DNA from: Bdellovibrionales bacterium
GTDB lineage: Bacteria; Bdellovibrionota; UBA1018; CAIMNF01
Direction of reading: 5' to 3'
Length of the DNA stretch: 32,592 bases
Assembly (NCBI GenBank): GCA_947502835.1
Contig: CANNBJ010000002.1
Coordinates: 539,396-571,987, forward strand
In this document: piece after piece, positions 1 through 8,371 of the stretch
Layout of the letters: every line of letters starts with the position of its first letter
Numbering within the stretch: position 1 is the first letter of the stretch
Program-made: the position numbers and the translations under genes
Notes under the pieces: generated by a model
The model's database searches: none
What the model saw: only the letters and a program-made list of their open reading frames with translations
What the model was told of the DNA's origin: nothing

Positions 1-611
1 GGGAGAAGGATGAAGTTTGCAATGCCCACCCCCCAAAATGTGGCAACCATGGCAGTCGCCATGGCGGGACCCACGGATTCCTTTCCGCCCGAACCGAGTT
101 GCGACATGAGCGAGATCATTCCGGAGGCGGCACCGAGGAGTCCGAAGGCGGGCGGGAACTTCGCAATGGCCGCAATCGATTTTGCGTCCTCGGAATAAGT
201 GCGCTTGAAGTGATTCACGCGGAGCTCAAGAACCTCCTGAAGCTCGGACTCGTTCAGATGGCCTTCGCGAATGAGATCGATCCCTTCCTTCAAAAAGGGA
301 TGGATGCGTTCCGGAATCATCACGCGCGAGGATCCGGCCTTCAATATGTACGCGTGAGCCGAGATCAGGGTCTTGATCAGGTAGGCCTTCGAACGCTCGT
401 TTCGAAAGAGTGCTCCACTGACAAAAAACTTGAAGATCGCTTTGATCCTGCCCGGCGGACTTGCAATGAGCGCAGAGGCGATCGTTCCCAGCACCACAAT
501 GATGAGTGCGTGCGAATCGAAAAAGAGGGCCGGATTTGCGGAGCGTCGAATGACGCCCTCGGCTACAATTCCGATTCCAAGGACCAGGCCAAACACCAGG
601 TTTGCATTCAT
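1..611 (-). CDS. motA: MotA-family flagellar stator protein, 3' part cut by window edge
   Basis: Proton-channel stator subunit of the flagellar motor, an inner-membrane protein that works with MotB. The 203 visible codons begin MNANLVFGLVLGIGIVAEG, a first membrane helix. A second hydrophobic helix follows (ALIIVVLGTIASALI), then a cytoplasmic charged stretch with FLKEGIDLIREG. The window edge falls in the MotA/TolQ/ExbB channel region, where PAFGLLGAASGMI and the ATAMVATFWGVGIANFIL stretch match MotA rather than ExbB. The C-terminus lies outside the window, so motB cannot be checked. The ATG at 609-611 follows a purine-rich GAGAGG/AGGGG leader, unlike most first genes here. ExbB/TolQ is the alternative but fits less well. 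Confidence 0.85.
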   Translation of the reverse strand, partial: MNANLVFGLVLGIGIVAEGVIRRSANPALFFDSHALIIVVLGTIASALIASPPGRIKAIFKFFVSGALFRNERSKAYLIKTLISAHAYILKAGSSRVMIPERIHPFLKEGIDLIREGHLNESELQEVLELRVNHFKRTYSEDAKSIAAIAKFPPAFGLLGAASGMISLMSQLGSGGKESVGPAMATAMVATFWGVGIANFILL

Positions 612-631
612 GAGAAAACCCCTACCTCTCT

Positions 632-661
632 AGTTTATCCGTGTCTTATGCGACGCGTCAA
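632..661 (-). promoter_or_regulatory. Predicted sigma70-type promoter of motA
   Basis: Read on the minus strand, TTGACG (661-656) is followed by an 18-base spacer and TAAACT (637-632). Transcription would start near 625, leaving a short leader of about 14 bases that contains a Shine-Dalgarno-like purine run before the ATG at 611. The call rests on consensus matching only. Confidence 0.45.
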
Positions 662-727
662 ATCGAACCTGTGTAGGCCTCGACCGCATTAAAAACCCAA
701 TTATTTCATGCATTTAAAATCAATCGC

Positions 728-757
728 TTGACTTGCCGCCGTCAAAATCGGTAGGCT
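728..757 (+). promoter_or_regulatory. Predicted promoter of the mraY-murC operon
   Basis: TTGACT (728-733), an 18-base spacer and TAGGCT (752-757) stand just before mraY. The -10-like hexamer ends 8 bases before the ATG at 766, so the transcript would have almost no leader. No Shine-Dalgarno sequence is visible. The promoter lies in the 154-base gap between divergent motA and mraY. Confidence 0.4.
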
Positions 758-765
758 TCCCGCCT

Positions 766-1842
766 ATGCTCTATTCGCTGCTCTATCCGCTCCACGAGAG
801 CTTTAGCGTTTTCAATGTTTTCAAGTACATCACCTTCCGAAGCTTTGGCGCCATGATGACCGCCATGATCCTGAGTCTCATGCTCGGCGCGCCCTTCATC
901 CGGTGGCTCAGGGCCAAGGCAATCGGGCAGAGCATTCGTGAGCTGGGCCCTGAATCCCACTATTCGAAAAAGGGAACGCCCACCATGGGAGGCGGACTCA
1001 TCCTGGGCTCCATTCTGATCTCCACTCTTCTTTGGTCCGACCTGAGGAACCACTACATCTGGATCTCGCTCTTTGTCCTGATCGGTACGGGACTCATCGG
1101 ATGGATCGACGACTATAAAAAAGTCGTGATGAAAAACTCAAAGGGCTTGAGCGCCAAACAAAAACTCGTGTCCCAAACTCTTGTGGCGCTGATCGCATCG
1201 GTGCTGCTGTACCAGTTCCGGGATTCGCCCCCGGTGTTGAAGTTTCCGTTCTTCAAGGACCTCTCACTTGATCTCGGGCTGTTCTACATTCCCTTTTCCA
1301 CCCTCGTCATTGTCGGGGCTTCAAATGCGGTGAACCTCACCGATGGTCTCGACGGTCTTGCGGTAGGGCCCACGATCACCACGTCCATCACGTTTGCGAT
1401 CCTTGCGTATTGCGCCGGGAACTTTGTGATTGCCGAGTACCTCCAAATCCCGTTTGTGAGCGGGGCAGGGGAGCTTTCCATCTTTCTTGCGAGCACGGGT
1501 GCCGCCTGTCTTGGCTTTCTTTGGTTCAATGCCTATCCCGCAGAAGTGTTCATGGGGGATGTCGGTGCCCTGGCCCTCGGTGGGGCTCTTGGAGTTGCGG
1601 CGGTGATCACGAAAAACGAACTCCTTCTTGTGATTTGTGGCGGAATCTTCGTGCTGGAAGCCGTAAGTGTGATGATGCAGGTGGCGTCCTTCAAGCTCAC
1701 CGGCAAGCGGATTTTCAAGATGGCACCGCTTCACCATCACTTCGAAAAAAAGGGGTGGCATGAGTCCAAGGTCACGGTTCGATTCTGGATCATTTCCATC
1801 ATGCTCGCGCTTGCGACACTGGCCACACTGAAGCTGAGATAA
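766..1842 (+). CDS. mraY: Phospho-N-acetylmuramoyl-pentapeptide transferase
   Basis: MraY transfers phospho-MurNAc-pentapeptide from UDP to undecaprenyl phosphate and so makes lipid I at the inner membrane. The 358-residue length is normal for the family. Visible family motifs are the [16 protein letters not shown] block (about residues 61-76), the aspartate pair in GWIDDYKK (D115, D116), [13 protein letters not shown] (187-199) and the histidine triad in [12 protein letters not shown] (323-325). Around ten hydrophobic helices are present. I chose the ATG at 766 because [19 protein letters not shown] aligns with the family N-terminus; an upstream in-frame TTG at 733 would add 11 poor residues. 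It is the first gene of the run to murC. murF, its usual upstream neighbour, is missing. Confidence 0.97.
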   Translation: MLYSLLYPLHESFSVFNVFKYITFRSFGAMMTAMILSLMLGAPFIRWLRAKAIGQSIRELGPESHYSKKGTPTMGGGLILGSILISTLLWSDLRNHYIWISLFVLIGTGLIGWIDDYKKVVMKNSKGLSAKQKLVSQTLVALIASVLLYQFRDSPPVLKFPFFKDLSLDLGLFYIPFSTLVIVGASNAVNLTDGLDGLAVGPTITTSITFAILAYCAGNFVIAEYLQIPFVSGAGELSIFLASTGAACLGFLWFNAYPAEVFMGDVGALALGGALGVAAVITKNELLLVICGGIFVLEAVSVMMQVASFKLTGKRIFKMAPLHHHFEKKGWHESKVTVRFWIISIMLALATLATLKLR

Positions 1843-1855
1843 AAGGGTTAACTTA

Positions 1856-1879
1856 GGAAATAATGAAGGAAATAATGAG
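1856..1879 (+). repeat. 12-base tandem duplication containing the murD ribosome-binding site
   Basis: GGAAATAATGAA is followed directly by GGAAATAATGAG. The second copy ends in the GAGG (1877-1880) that sits 8 bases before the murD ATG; the first copy offers an alternative purine run 12 bases further upstream. It fills most of the 46-base gap between mraY and murD. Confidence 0.6.
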
Positions 1880-1888
1880 GATTTCATC

Positions 1889-3274
1889 ATGAGCAAATTC
1901 AAAGGTAAAAAAGTACTGATCGTAGGCTGCGGCTCTTCCGGGGTCGCATCGGCAAAATTCCTGGTGAAGCAAGGCGCTCGCGTCATGATCACGGACATGA
2001 AGCAGAGAACCGAGCTTGCAGAGCCGCTCAAGGTCTTGGGTGACCTGAAGGTCGAGTTTGAATTCGGAGGCCATACCGAGCGCTCCTTCATGGGAGCCGA
2101 GATGATCATCGTGAGTCCCGGCGTGAACGTGGCCCATCACCCGCTCCTGCAGGCGGTGAAGGCGAAGGGAACCCAGGTCACAAGCGAGGTTGAACTTGCG
2201 GTGGGCGAGCTGGAACAGCCCCTGATTGCGATTACCGGAACCAACGGAAAATCCACGGTCACGACCCTGATCGGGGAGCTCTTCAGGGCCGATCAAAAGT
2301 CCGCATTTGTGGGTGGAAACCTCGGAACCCCGCTCATCGAGTATGTGACCGAAGGGCAGGCAGGTCAGGTGGCCGTATGCGAGCTCTCGAGCGCGCAGCT
2401 TGAGCTCACGGAAAAGATGGTTCCTGCAGTGGCGGTGTTCACGAACATCGATCAGGATCACCTCGATCGATACGGCACCATGGAAAACTACATCAATGCA
2501 AAGAAGCGCCTCCTCAAGGTGTGCGACCGCAACTCGTGGGTGGTGTTGAATCACGATGACGATGTCGTGCGCGGATTTGCAAACGAGTGCAACGGCAAGA
2601 TCGTATGGTTCACGCTCGAAGACCCGATCAAAAAGGGGGGCGAGTTCGCCGAAAAATTCTTCGGCGCCTATTATGATGCCGCTAAAAACATGATCGTGAC
2701 CAAGCTCACAGGCAAGGACGAAGTGTACGCGCTTGAGCAGTTCAAGCTCTTCGGGGATCACAACAAGCAGAACCTGATGGCCTCGATCTGTGCGGCCCGG
2801 GTCATGGGGGTGAGCCAGCAGGCCATCCAGAATTGCATCAACCAGTTCAAGGGGCTTCCGCATCGTCTTGAGTATGTCCGCAAAAAAGACGGTGTGTATT
2901 TCTTCAATGACTCAAAAGCCACGAACATTCAAAGCGTTCAGGCTTCATTGAATGCCTTCAAGCGCTCTCCCATCATCCTGATCGCGGGAGGCAAGGACAA
3001 GAACATGGATTTCGCACCCCTGGCCCAGATCGTTCACTCCAAAGTGAAGCTCCTGATTCTGGTGGGCGAGGCCAAGGAAAAGATCAACCGGGCACTGGGC
3101 GATTTTGCCGAGACGTACCTTGTGGGAACCTTCGAAGAGGCCGTACTGATGTCTTTCCAAAAGTCTCGAAATGGGGATATCATTTTGTTATCGCCGGGAT
3201 GTTCGAGCCAGGACATGTTCCGGGATTTTGAAGAGCGAGGGGAATATTTCAAGAAATTGGTCCACCAGCTATAA
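1889..3274 (+). CDS. murD: UDP-N-acetylmuramoylalanine--D-glutamate ligase
   Basis: MurD is the cytoplasmic ATP-dependent ligase that adds D-glutamate to UDP-MurNAc-L-Ala. The protein has 461 residues. An N-terminal Rossmann-like nucleotide domain opens with KVLIVGCGSSGVASAKFL. The central ATPase P-loop is GTNGKST (117-123), followed by FTNIDQDHLDRYG and an ENYINAKKRL segment holding the lysine that is normally carbamylated. The C-terminal domain contains HRLEYV and FFNDSKATNIQS, typical of MurD. The start is supported by GAGG 8 bases upstream. The 3' end overlaps the open N-terminal frame of ftsW, so the two genes are probably translationally coupled. Confidence 0.96.
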   Translation: MSKFKGKKVLIVGCGSSGVASAKFLVKQGARVMITDMKQRTELAEPLKVLGDLKVEFEFGGHTERSFMGAEMIIVSPGVNVAHHPLLQAVKAKGTQVTSEVELAVGELEQPLIAITGTNGKSTVTTLIGELFRADQKSAFVGGNLGTPLIEYVTEGQAGQVAVCELSSAQLELTEKMVPAVAVFTNIDQDHLDRYGTMENYINAKKRLLKVCDRNSWVVLNHDDDVVRGFANECNGKIVWFTLEDPIKKGGEFAEKFFGAYYDAAKNMIVTKLTGKDEVYALEQFKLFGDHNKQNLMASICAARVMGVSQQAIQNCINQFKGLPHRLEYVRKKDGVYFFNDSKATNIQSVQASLNAFKRSPIILIAGGKDKNMDFAPLAQIVHSKVKLLILVGEAKEKINRALGDFAETYLVGTFEEAVLMSFQKSRNGDIILLSPGCSSQDMFRDFEERGEYFKKLVHQL

Positions 3275-4409
3275 GCGTTTTTTCGAGAGACAGCCTGCGG
3301 GCGACCTGATGCTCCTGGTGCTGGTCGTCGCCATGGTTCTCTTCGGCCTTCTCATGGTCTACAGTGCATCCTTCATCTTTGCGGAGGAGCGCACGGGGGA
3401 TGGCTATTCCTTCATCAAAAAGCAGCTTCTCTATGCCGTGATGGGCATGGGAGCGCTGTTCATGGCCTCCCGCGTTCCGCATCAGCGCTGGTATCAGTGG
3501 GCGCCTGCGGCGGTCTTCACTGTTCTCGCAATGCTCGTGCTGGTCATGGTTCCCGGAATCGGTGCGCGCGTGGGCGGTGCCCAGCGCTGGATCAATCTCG
3601 GGATTTTCCGCTTTCAGCCCGCCGAGCTTGCAAAGCTTGTGGGCGTGATGTTTGTCGGACGACAGCTTGTGCGCCATCAGCGCGAGCTTTCGGATTTCAG
3701 AAAGGGCGTGGTCGCCCCGATCGCACTCCTGATTCCGGTGATGATCCTGATGTTGCTGCAGCCCGATTTCGGTTCCACCGCTCTTCTGGCCGGAACCACC
3801 TTCGTCCTCATGTATGTGGCGGGAGTCCGTCCGCTCTTTTTATTCGGAGGATTGTTCGGGGGAATTGCGGCCGCGACGGTCCTGATCGTGACCTCGCCGT
3901 ATCGCCTGGCCCGGGTGATGACCTTTCTTGATCCTTGGCGCGACCCTGCGGGCAAGGGGTTTCAGGTCATCCAATCCATGCTGGGGCTTCACAACGGGAG
4001 CCTGCTTGGTCAGGGGCTCGGGAACGGAAAAGAAAAGCTCTTCTTTTTGCCGGAAGCGCACAATGACTTCATTTTTGCGGTGATCGGCGAGGAGCTTGGA
4101 TTCATCGGGGTTGCAGGCGTGATTTTCGCCTACATTCTGTTTGTGTACCGGGGTCTCAAGATTTCCTGGAATGCACTGAACCTGAGGCAGGATCGCTTCG
4201 GGTTTTATCTCGGGTGCGGGATCTCCCTCTTGCTCGGACTTCAGGCGTTCATCAACATGGGGGTGGTCATGGGGCTGCTCCCGACCAAGGGTCTCACGCT
4301 CCCCTTCATCAGTTACGGGGGTTCGGCGCTTACGCTGAATCTCCTGGCAATCGGAATCCTCTACAGCATCTCGAAGGCCAATCAAGGATCCTTCCATGAA
4401 GCAGAATGA
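3228..4409 (+). CDS. ftsW: Septal peptidoglycan glycosyltransferase, SEDS family FtsW
   Basis: FtsW is the inner-membrane SEDS polymerase that works with FtsI during septation. Family signs are MVYSASFIFAEE after the first helix, GAQRWINLGIFRFQPAE, HNDFIFAVIGEELGFIG and LPTKGLTLPFISYGGSAL, with about ten membrane helices. The start is uncertain. The frame is open from an ATG at 3171, deep inside murD. A TTG at 3228 gives a 27-residue cytoplasmic N-terminus and a 47-base overlap with murD. An ATG at 3309 avoids overlap but begins inside the first helix. None has a convincing Shine-Dalgarno sequence. I use 3228 because SEDS proteins normally have residues before that helix. Position between murD and murG favours FtsW over RodA. 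Confidence 0.9.
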   Translation: MKSEGNISRNWSTSYKRFFERQPAGDLMLLVLVVAMVLFGLLMVYSASFIFAEERTGDGYSFIKKQLLYAVMGMGALFMASRVPHQRWYQWAPAAVFTVLAMLVLVMVPGIGARVGGAQRWINLGIFRFQPAELAKLVGVMFVGRQLVRHQRELSDFRKGVVAPIALLIPVMILMLLQPDFGSTALLAGTTFVLMYVAGVRPLFLFGGLFGGIAAATVLIVTSPYRLARVMTFLDPWRDPAGKGFQVIQSMLGLHNGSLLGQGLGNGKEKLFFLPEAHNDFIFAVIGEELGFIGVAGVIFAYILFVYRGLKISWNALNLRQDRFGFYLGCGISLLLGLQAFINMGVVMGLLPTKGLTLPFISYGGSALTLNLLAIGILYSISKANQGSFHEAE

Positions 4410-5481
4410 TCGCCTGATTGTCGCGGGTGGGGGAACCGGCGGACACATTCTTGCGGGAGTTGCGATTGCCGATGAATGGGTGCGACGAACCGGCTCGAAC
4501 TCTTCCGTTCTTTTTGTCGGCGCGGAACAGGGTTTGGAAGCGCGTCTTGTTCCAAAGCATGGATATGCACTGAAACTTCTCAAAATCGGAGCCTTGAACC
4601 GGGTGGGCCTCAAGACCCGCCTGCTCACGTTGTTTCAGCTCCCCTTGAGTTTTCTCAGGGCGCTCCTGATTCTTGTGACCTTCAGGCCCCATGCAGTGAT
4701 CGGGGTGGGCGGATATGCCTCCGGTCCGGTGGTGCTGCTTGCGCGGATTCTTTCGCCCTTTTTCGGTTTCAAGACGGCGATCATCGAGCAGAACTCGGTG
4801 GCCGGATTCACCAACCGCCTGCTCGGGCGCACGGTTCATCATGTGTTTTGTGCATTCAAGGCTGGTGCCGCGGAGTTTTCCAAGGAAAAGGTGATCGTGA
4901 CCGGAAACCCCATTCGTTCCTCACTGAAGCTTTTGCCCCCGGCTTCGCTTGAGCCGTTCACGCTTTTTGTTTTTGGCGGAAGCCAGGGTGCGCTCGGGAT
5001 CAACACCATGATCCTCGATGCCCTTCCCTTCTTGAAGAATCACGGAATCCGGTTCATTCATCAGACAGGGGTCAAGGACTTCGAGCGGGTGAGCGCGGGC
5101 TATGAGCGAGAAGGAGTTCCAGCACGGGTCGAGAAGTTCATTGACGACATGGGTGCGTGCTACAAGGAGGCGAGTCTCGTCGTGTGCAGAGCAGGCGCTT
5201 CTTCCATGACCGAACTTGCGTCGGTCGGGCGCGCGCCGATCTTCATTCCTCTGCCCACGGCCGCGGACAATCACCAGGAAAAGAACGCAAAGATTTTCGA
5301 GAGTGCCGATGCTTCCTGGGTGGTTCCGCAGGGGGCGATGACGGGTGCGGGATTCGCCGATCTGATTCTCTCGCTCAAATCAAATCCCTCGAAGATCGCA
5401 TCCGTAGAGCAACGCATTCATTCGTTTTATCAGGCAAATGCGGCCGAAGTGATTGTGAATACACTCGGGGCATCCCCATGA
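4396..5481 (+). CDS. murG: UDP-GlcNAc:lipid I N-acetylglucosaminyltransferase
   Basis: MurG adds GlcNAc to lipid I to make lipid II at the inner face of the inner membrane. The 361-residue protein starts with the GT-B glycine loop GGGTGGH (11-17). Further MurG signatures are IGVGGYASGPVVLLA, EQNSVAGFTNRLLG, VTGNPIR, FGGSQGALGIN and the UDP-GlcNAc-binding block RAGASSMTELASVGR, followed by PLPTAADNHQEKNA. An AAGGA lies about 6 bases before the ATG. The start overlaps the ftsW stop by 14 bases, and the stop overlaps the murC start as ATGA. Confidence 0.97.
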   Translation: MKQNDRLIVAGGGTGGHILAGVAIADEWVRRTGSNSSVLFVGAEQGLEARLVPKHGYALKLLKIGALNRVGLKTRLLTLFQLPLSFLRALLILVTFRPHAVIGVGGYASGPVVLLARILSPFFGFKTAIIEQNSVAGFTNRLLGRTVHHVFCAFKAGAAEFSKEKVIVTGNPIRSSLKLLPPASLEPFTLFVFGGSQGALGINTMILDALPFLKNHGIRFIHQTGVKDFERVSAGYEREGVPARVEKFIDDMGACYKEASLVVCRAGASSMTELASVGRAPIFIPLPTAADNHQEKNAKIFESADASWVVPQGAMTGAGFADLILSLKSNPSKIASVEQRIHSFYQANAAEVIVNTLGASP

Positions 5482-6878
5482 AGAAAAGCCATCAACTCCA
5501 TTTTGTGGGAATCGGAGGCATCGGCATGAGCGGGATCGCCGAGATTTTCCTCTCGCAGGGGATGAAGGTTTCCGGCTCGGATCTCAATCGCAGCGAGACG
5601 ACCGAGCGGCTCGAGAAATTGGGGGCGAAGGTGATCCTCGGGCATGAGCGTGGCCATGTTCTCGGTGCGGACGTGGTGGTGATCTCCTCGGCGGTCAAGG
5701 CCGACAACCCCGAGGTGCTGGAAGCAAAAGCGCGCGGGATTCCCGTGATTCCTCGTGCTGAGATGCTTGCGGAAATCATGCGCGGGAAAACCGGGCTTGC
5801 CATCGCGGGGACCCACGGAAAGACCACGACGACATCCATGGCAGCCCAGATCCTGATGAAGGCCGACCTTGATCCCACCGTTGTCGTCGGAGGCAAGGTT
5901 CAGGCGATTGGAAGTAATGCCAAGATGGGGTCCGGAGATCTGGTCGTGGTCGAAGCAGACGAGAGTGACGGGAGTTTTCATCTTTTGCCGGCTACCTGTG
6001 CGGTCATTACCAATGTCGATTCGGACCACATGGAGTTTTATCAGAGCCGCGAGAATCTCGATCAGGCATTCCTTGATTTTGCCAAGAAATTGCCCTTCTA
6101 CGGCCGCGTTTGGGTCTGCCTCGAGGATCCGGGGGTGCGCGCGATTCTTCCGGGGATCACCAAGCCCTGTTCGACCTATGGATTCTCGGATCAGGCCGAT
6201 CTTGTCGCGAAAAATCTTCGCACCCAGCCGGGGGGGAGGCAGATCTTCGATCTTCACTCTCGAGAGCACCCGGCGGGTCTGCATCGCATGCTGGGCACCA
6301 TCACCTTGAATGTTCTCGGGCGGCACAATGTCCTGAATGCGCTCGGAGCGATCGGGATTTCATTCAGTGCGGGAGCGGATTTCAAGGCTGCGAAAGCGGC
6401 GCTTGGCGAGTTTCAGCATGTGAAACGAAGATTCGATGAGCGGTATTTTTCCGAGGGCACGGGCATCCGGATCATCGATGATTACGGACATCATCCCACC
6501 GAGGTTCAAGCGGTGCTTTCGACGGCGCGCCAGACCGAGCCCGGAAGGATCATCACCGTGTTCCAGCCGCACCGGTACACCCGGACACGGCTTTGTTGGA
6601 AGGAGTTTCTCTCCTGCTTCCGGGATTCGGACGAATTGATCCTGCTCCCGATCTATGCGGCAAGCGAAGAGCCCATCGACGGGGTGACCTCCGAGGCTCT
6701 TGCGAGTGCCATCGATGCGGCGGGCGGAGCGGGAAAACCCCGAGTCCGGGTGGTGAAGTCCCTCGAAGAAGCCGCCCTTCTGGTCGCAAAAGAAGTCAAG
6801 CCCCGCGACCTGATCCTGACCCTCGGTGCGGGCTCGATCACACGGCTTCCCGAGTTGCTCATTCCGCTCCTTTCCTGA
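5478..6878 (+). CDS. murC: UDP-N-acetylmuramate--L-alanine ligase
   Basis: MurC is the cytoplasmic ligase that starts the stem peptide by adding L-alanine to UDP-MurNAc. The protein has 466 residues. It begins HFVGIGGIGMSGIAEI, the UDP-MurNAc-binding loop. The ATP-binding loop is GTHGKT (111-116), the His-containing form typical of MurC. EADESDGSF, ITNVDSDHMEFYQ, DDYGHHPTEV and FQPHRYTRT follow in the usual order. The ATG at 5478 overlaps the murG stop by 4 bases; a longer open frame upstream is the shadow of murG. The murB, ddl and ftsQAZ genes that often follow murC are not here: the next gene is a phosphoesterase. Confidence 0.97.
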   Translation: MKKSHQLHFVGIGGIGMSGIAEIFLSQGMKVSGSDLNRSETTERLEKLGAKVILGHERGHVLGADVVVISSAVKADNPEVLEAKARGIPVIPRAEMLAEIMRGKTGLAIAGTHGKTTTTSMAAQILMKADLDPTVVVGGKVQAIGSNAKMGSGDLVVVEADESDGSFHLLPATCAVITNVDSDHMEFYQSRENLDQAFLDFAKKLPFYGRVWVCLEDPGVRAILPGITKPCSTYGFSDQADLVAKNLRTQPGGRQIFDLHSREHPAGLHRMLGTITLNVLGRHNVLNALGAIGISFSAGADFKAAKAALGEFQHVKRRFDERYFSEGTGIRIIDDYGHHPTEVQAVLSTARQTEPGRIITVFQPHRYTRTRLCWKEFLSCFRDSDELILLPIYAASEEPIDGVTSEALASAIDAAGGAGKPRVRVVKSLEEAALLVAKEVKPRDLILTLGAGSITRLPELLIPLLS

Positions 6879-6888
6879 GGGCTCAATG

Positions 6889-6907
6889 AAAGGAGTGGAT
6901 ATCCTTT
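6889..6907 (+). terminator. Weak hairpin after murC, possible terminator
   Basis: AAAGGA (6889-6894) and TCCTTT (6902-6907) form a 6-bp stem with a 7-base loop, followed by an AT-rich stretch (TAAATT). The stem is short and AT-rich, so termination would be leaky at best. Confidence 0.25.
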
Positions 6908-6922
6908 TAAATTGCCTCAGTG

Positions 6923-6928
6923 TAAAAT
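6923..6928 (+). promoter_or_regulatory. -10-like hexamer placed for a leaderless start of the phosphoesterase gene
   Basis: TAAAAT ends 6 bases before the ATG at 6935 and no Shine-Dalgarno sequence lies in those bases. No good -35 match is visible at 16-18 bases upstream. The same TAAAAT-N6-start arrangement occurs at 31767-31779. Confidence 0.4.
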
Positions 6929-6934
6929 AGAAGC

Positions 6935-8365
6935 ATGTCCCGCCCCCTGCACACCTTTGTCCTGAGCGACATCCATCTTGCCGACGCCGAGCTCGGACTG
7001 CCGGGGAAATCCCTTTGGAAACGATACAAACGGCCCAAGTTCTTCATTGATCAGAGTTTCAAGCGCCTGCTCGACTTCCTGGAGAACGAGACGCGGGGCG
7101 AGACGTGCGAGCTGATTTTCAACGGGGACATCTTCGACTTCGATTCTGTGATGCGCCTTCCTCTTCATACGAGTCTCCATCTGACCTGGCTTGAGAAGAA
7201 CCGGGGACTGTTTCCGGAAGAAGAGAAATCCCGATTCAAGATGGAGGTGATTCTCTCGGATCATCCGGTGTTCGTGCAGGCGGTCCGCGAGTTCGTCCAG
7301 CGCGGAAACTCCGTGGTGTTCATCGTCGGGAACCACGACATCGAACTCCACTGGCCGCTCGTGCAGAAAGAGGTGCTGAAAAGCCTCGCCCTCGCGCCCG
7401 AAGAGGAAGCCCGTGTCCGATTCTGCGAGTTCTTCTATGTTTCAAACGGGGATACCGCGGTAGAGCACGGAAACCAGTATGACGATTACTGTGTGTCGAG
7501 CAATCCGATTCATCCCTTCATCAAAAAGGGCAAAAAGATTCTCGTGCGACTGCCGTTTGGAAACATTGCGGGTCGCTACATGACAAATGGAATGGGGCTT
7601 TTCAATCCCCATGTGGAGAGTTCCTTTTTGATGGACCTTTCCGAATACTTTCGTTTTTTTTACAAGTATGCGATCCGCGTGCAGCCCTTGATCGGTTTCA
7701 CATGGCTCTGGGGCGCTTGCGTTTCCTTCTGGGTTGCGATCACCGACGGGTTGTTGCCTGCGATGCGTGACCCCCTGTTTGTCGAGCAGCGGGTACAGGA
7801 GGTGGCGGAAAAGGCCAACGCCTCTCCGGAGATGGTTCGCACCCTGCTCGAGCTGAAGGTGCATTCCGCGATCTTCAATCCGGTGAAGATCGCACGAGAG
7901 CTCTGGCTCGACCGGTTCCTGATCCTGGTTCTGATCGGATTCTTGAGTTTCCAGATGTATGCCGTGATCTATCTGATGTTTCCGATCTCGAAATTCTGGT
8001 TCTTTTTCTTTTTCGTTCTGCTCGTGCCCGGACTGATCTTCTACTCGCGGAACATCAAGAGTGTTGTGATTGAAACCATGGAAGAGATCTTCAAGAATGC
8101 CCCCATGGTGGCGAAGATCACCAAGACCAAGCGTGTGATCTTCGGTCACACGCACAGGGAGCTTCACACGGCAGTGGACCAGGTGGAGGTCATCAACACC
8201 GGAACGTGGTCACCGGCGTTCAAAGATCCGGAGTGCCGTGAGAGTTTTGGAAGGAAGTGCTTTGCCTGGATCCGGTATCCCGAGGGAGACCTGACCCGTG
8301 AGCGCGAAGCTGATTTGTTCGAGTGGAATGATCCCGAGTTGATCAAGATTCCGGTGCGAAAGTGA
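6935..8365 (+). CDS. Calcineurin-like metallophosphoesterase with inserted membrane helices
   Basis: The 476-residue protein has all motifs of a two-metal phosphoesterase: DIH (12-14), GDIFD (64-68), GNHD (132-135), H178 in VEHGNQYDDY and GHTH (404-407), with NTGTWSP after it. Between the fourth and last metal motifs it carries hydrophobic stretches at about 252-270, 328-349 and 353-370. The catalytic fold thus appears anchored in the inner membrane through an internal insertion. Overall architecture is reminiscent of LpxH-like UDP-diacylglucosamine hydrolases, but I cannot assign a substrate. It begins a small group with ilvA (6-base gap). The ATG is preceded by a -10-like hexamer rather than a Shine-Dalgarno sequence. 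Confidence 0.85.
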   Translation: MSRPLHTFVLSDIHLADAELGLPGKSLWKRYKRPKFFIDQSFKRLLDFLENETRGETCELIFNGDIFDFDSVMRLPLHTSLHLTWLEKNRGLFPEEEKSRFKMEVILSDHPVFVQAVREFVQRGNSVVFIVGNHDIELHWPLVQKEVLKSLALAPEEEARVRFCEFFYVSNGDTAVEHGNQYDDYCVSSNPIHPFIKKGKKILVRLPFGNIAGRYMTNGMGLFNPHVESSFLMDLSEYFRFFYKYAIRVQPLIGFTWLWGACVSFWVAITDGLLPAMRDPLFVEQRVQEVAEKANASPEMVRTLLELKVHSAIFNPVKIARELWLDRFLILVLIGFLSFQMYAVIYLMFPISKFWFFFFFVLLVPGLIFYSRNIKSVVIETMEEIFKNAPMVAKITKTKRVIFGHTHRELHTAVDQVEVINTGTWSPAFKDPECRESFGRKCFAWIRYPEGDLTREREADLFEWNDPELIKIPVRK

Positions 8366-8371
8366 GATCCC

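Noticed and set aside
99-692. Plus-strand frame opposite motA
   Set aside because: The minus strand encodes a convincing MotA running off the window edge. The plus frame has no domain and a charged, repetitive composition.
733-765. TTG at 733 as the start of mraY
   Set aside because: It would add 11 residues that do not match MraY N-termini and would overlap the predicted promoter; the ATG at 766 aligns with the family.
1853-2863. 336-codon minus-strand frame across murD
   Set aside because: It is antisense to a complete MurD, has no recognisable domain and no ribosome-binding site.
5157-5477. N-terminal extension of murC inside murG
   Set aside because: The extension reads murG in another frame; MKKSHQLHFVGIGGIGMSG at the ATGA overlap is the natural MurC start.
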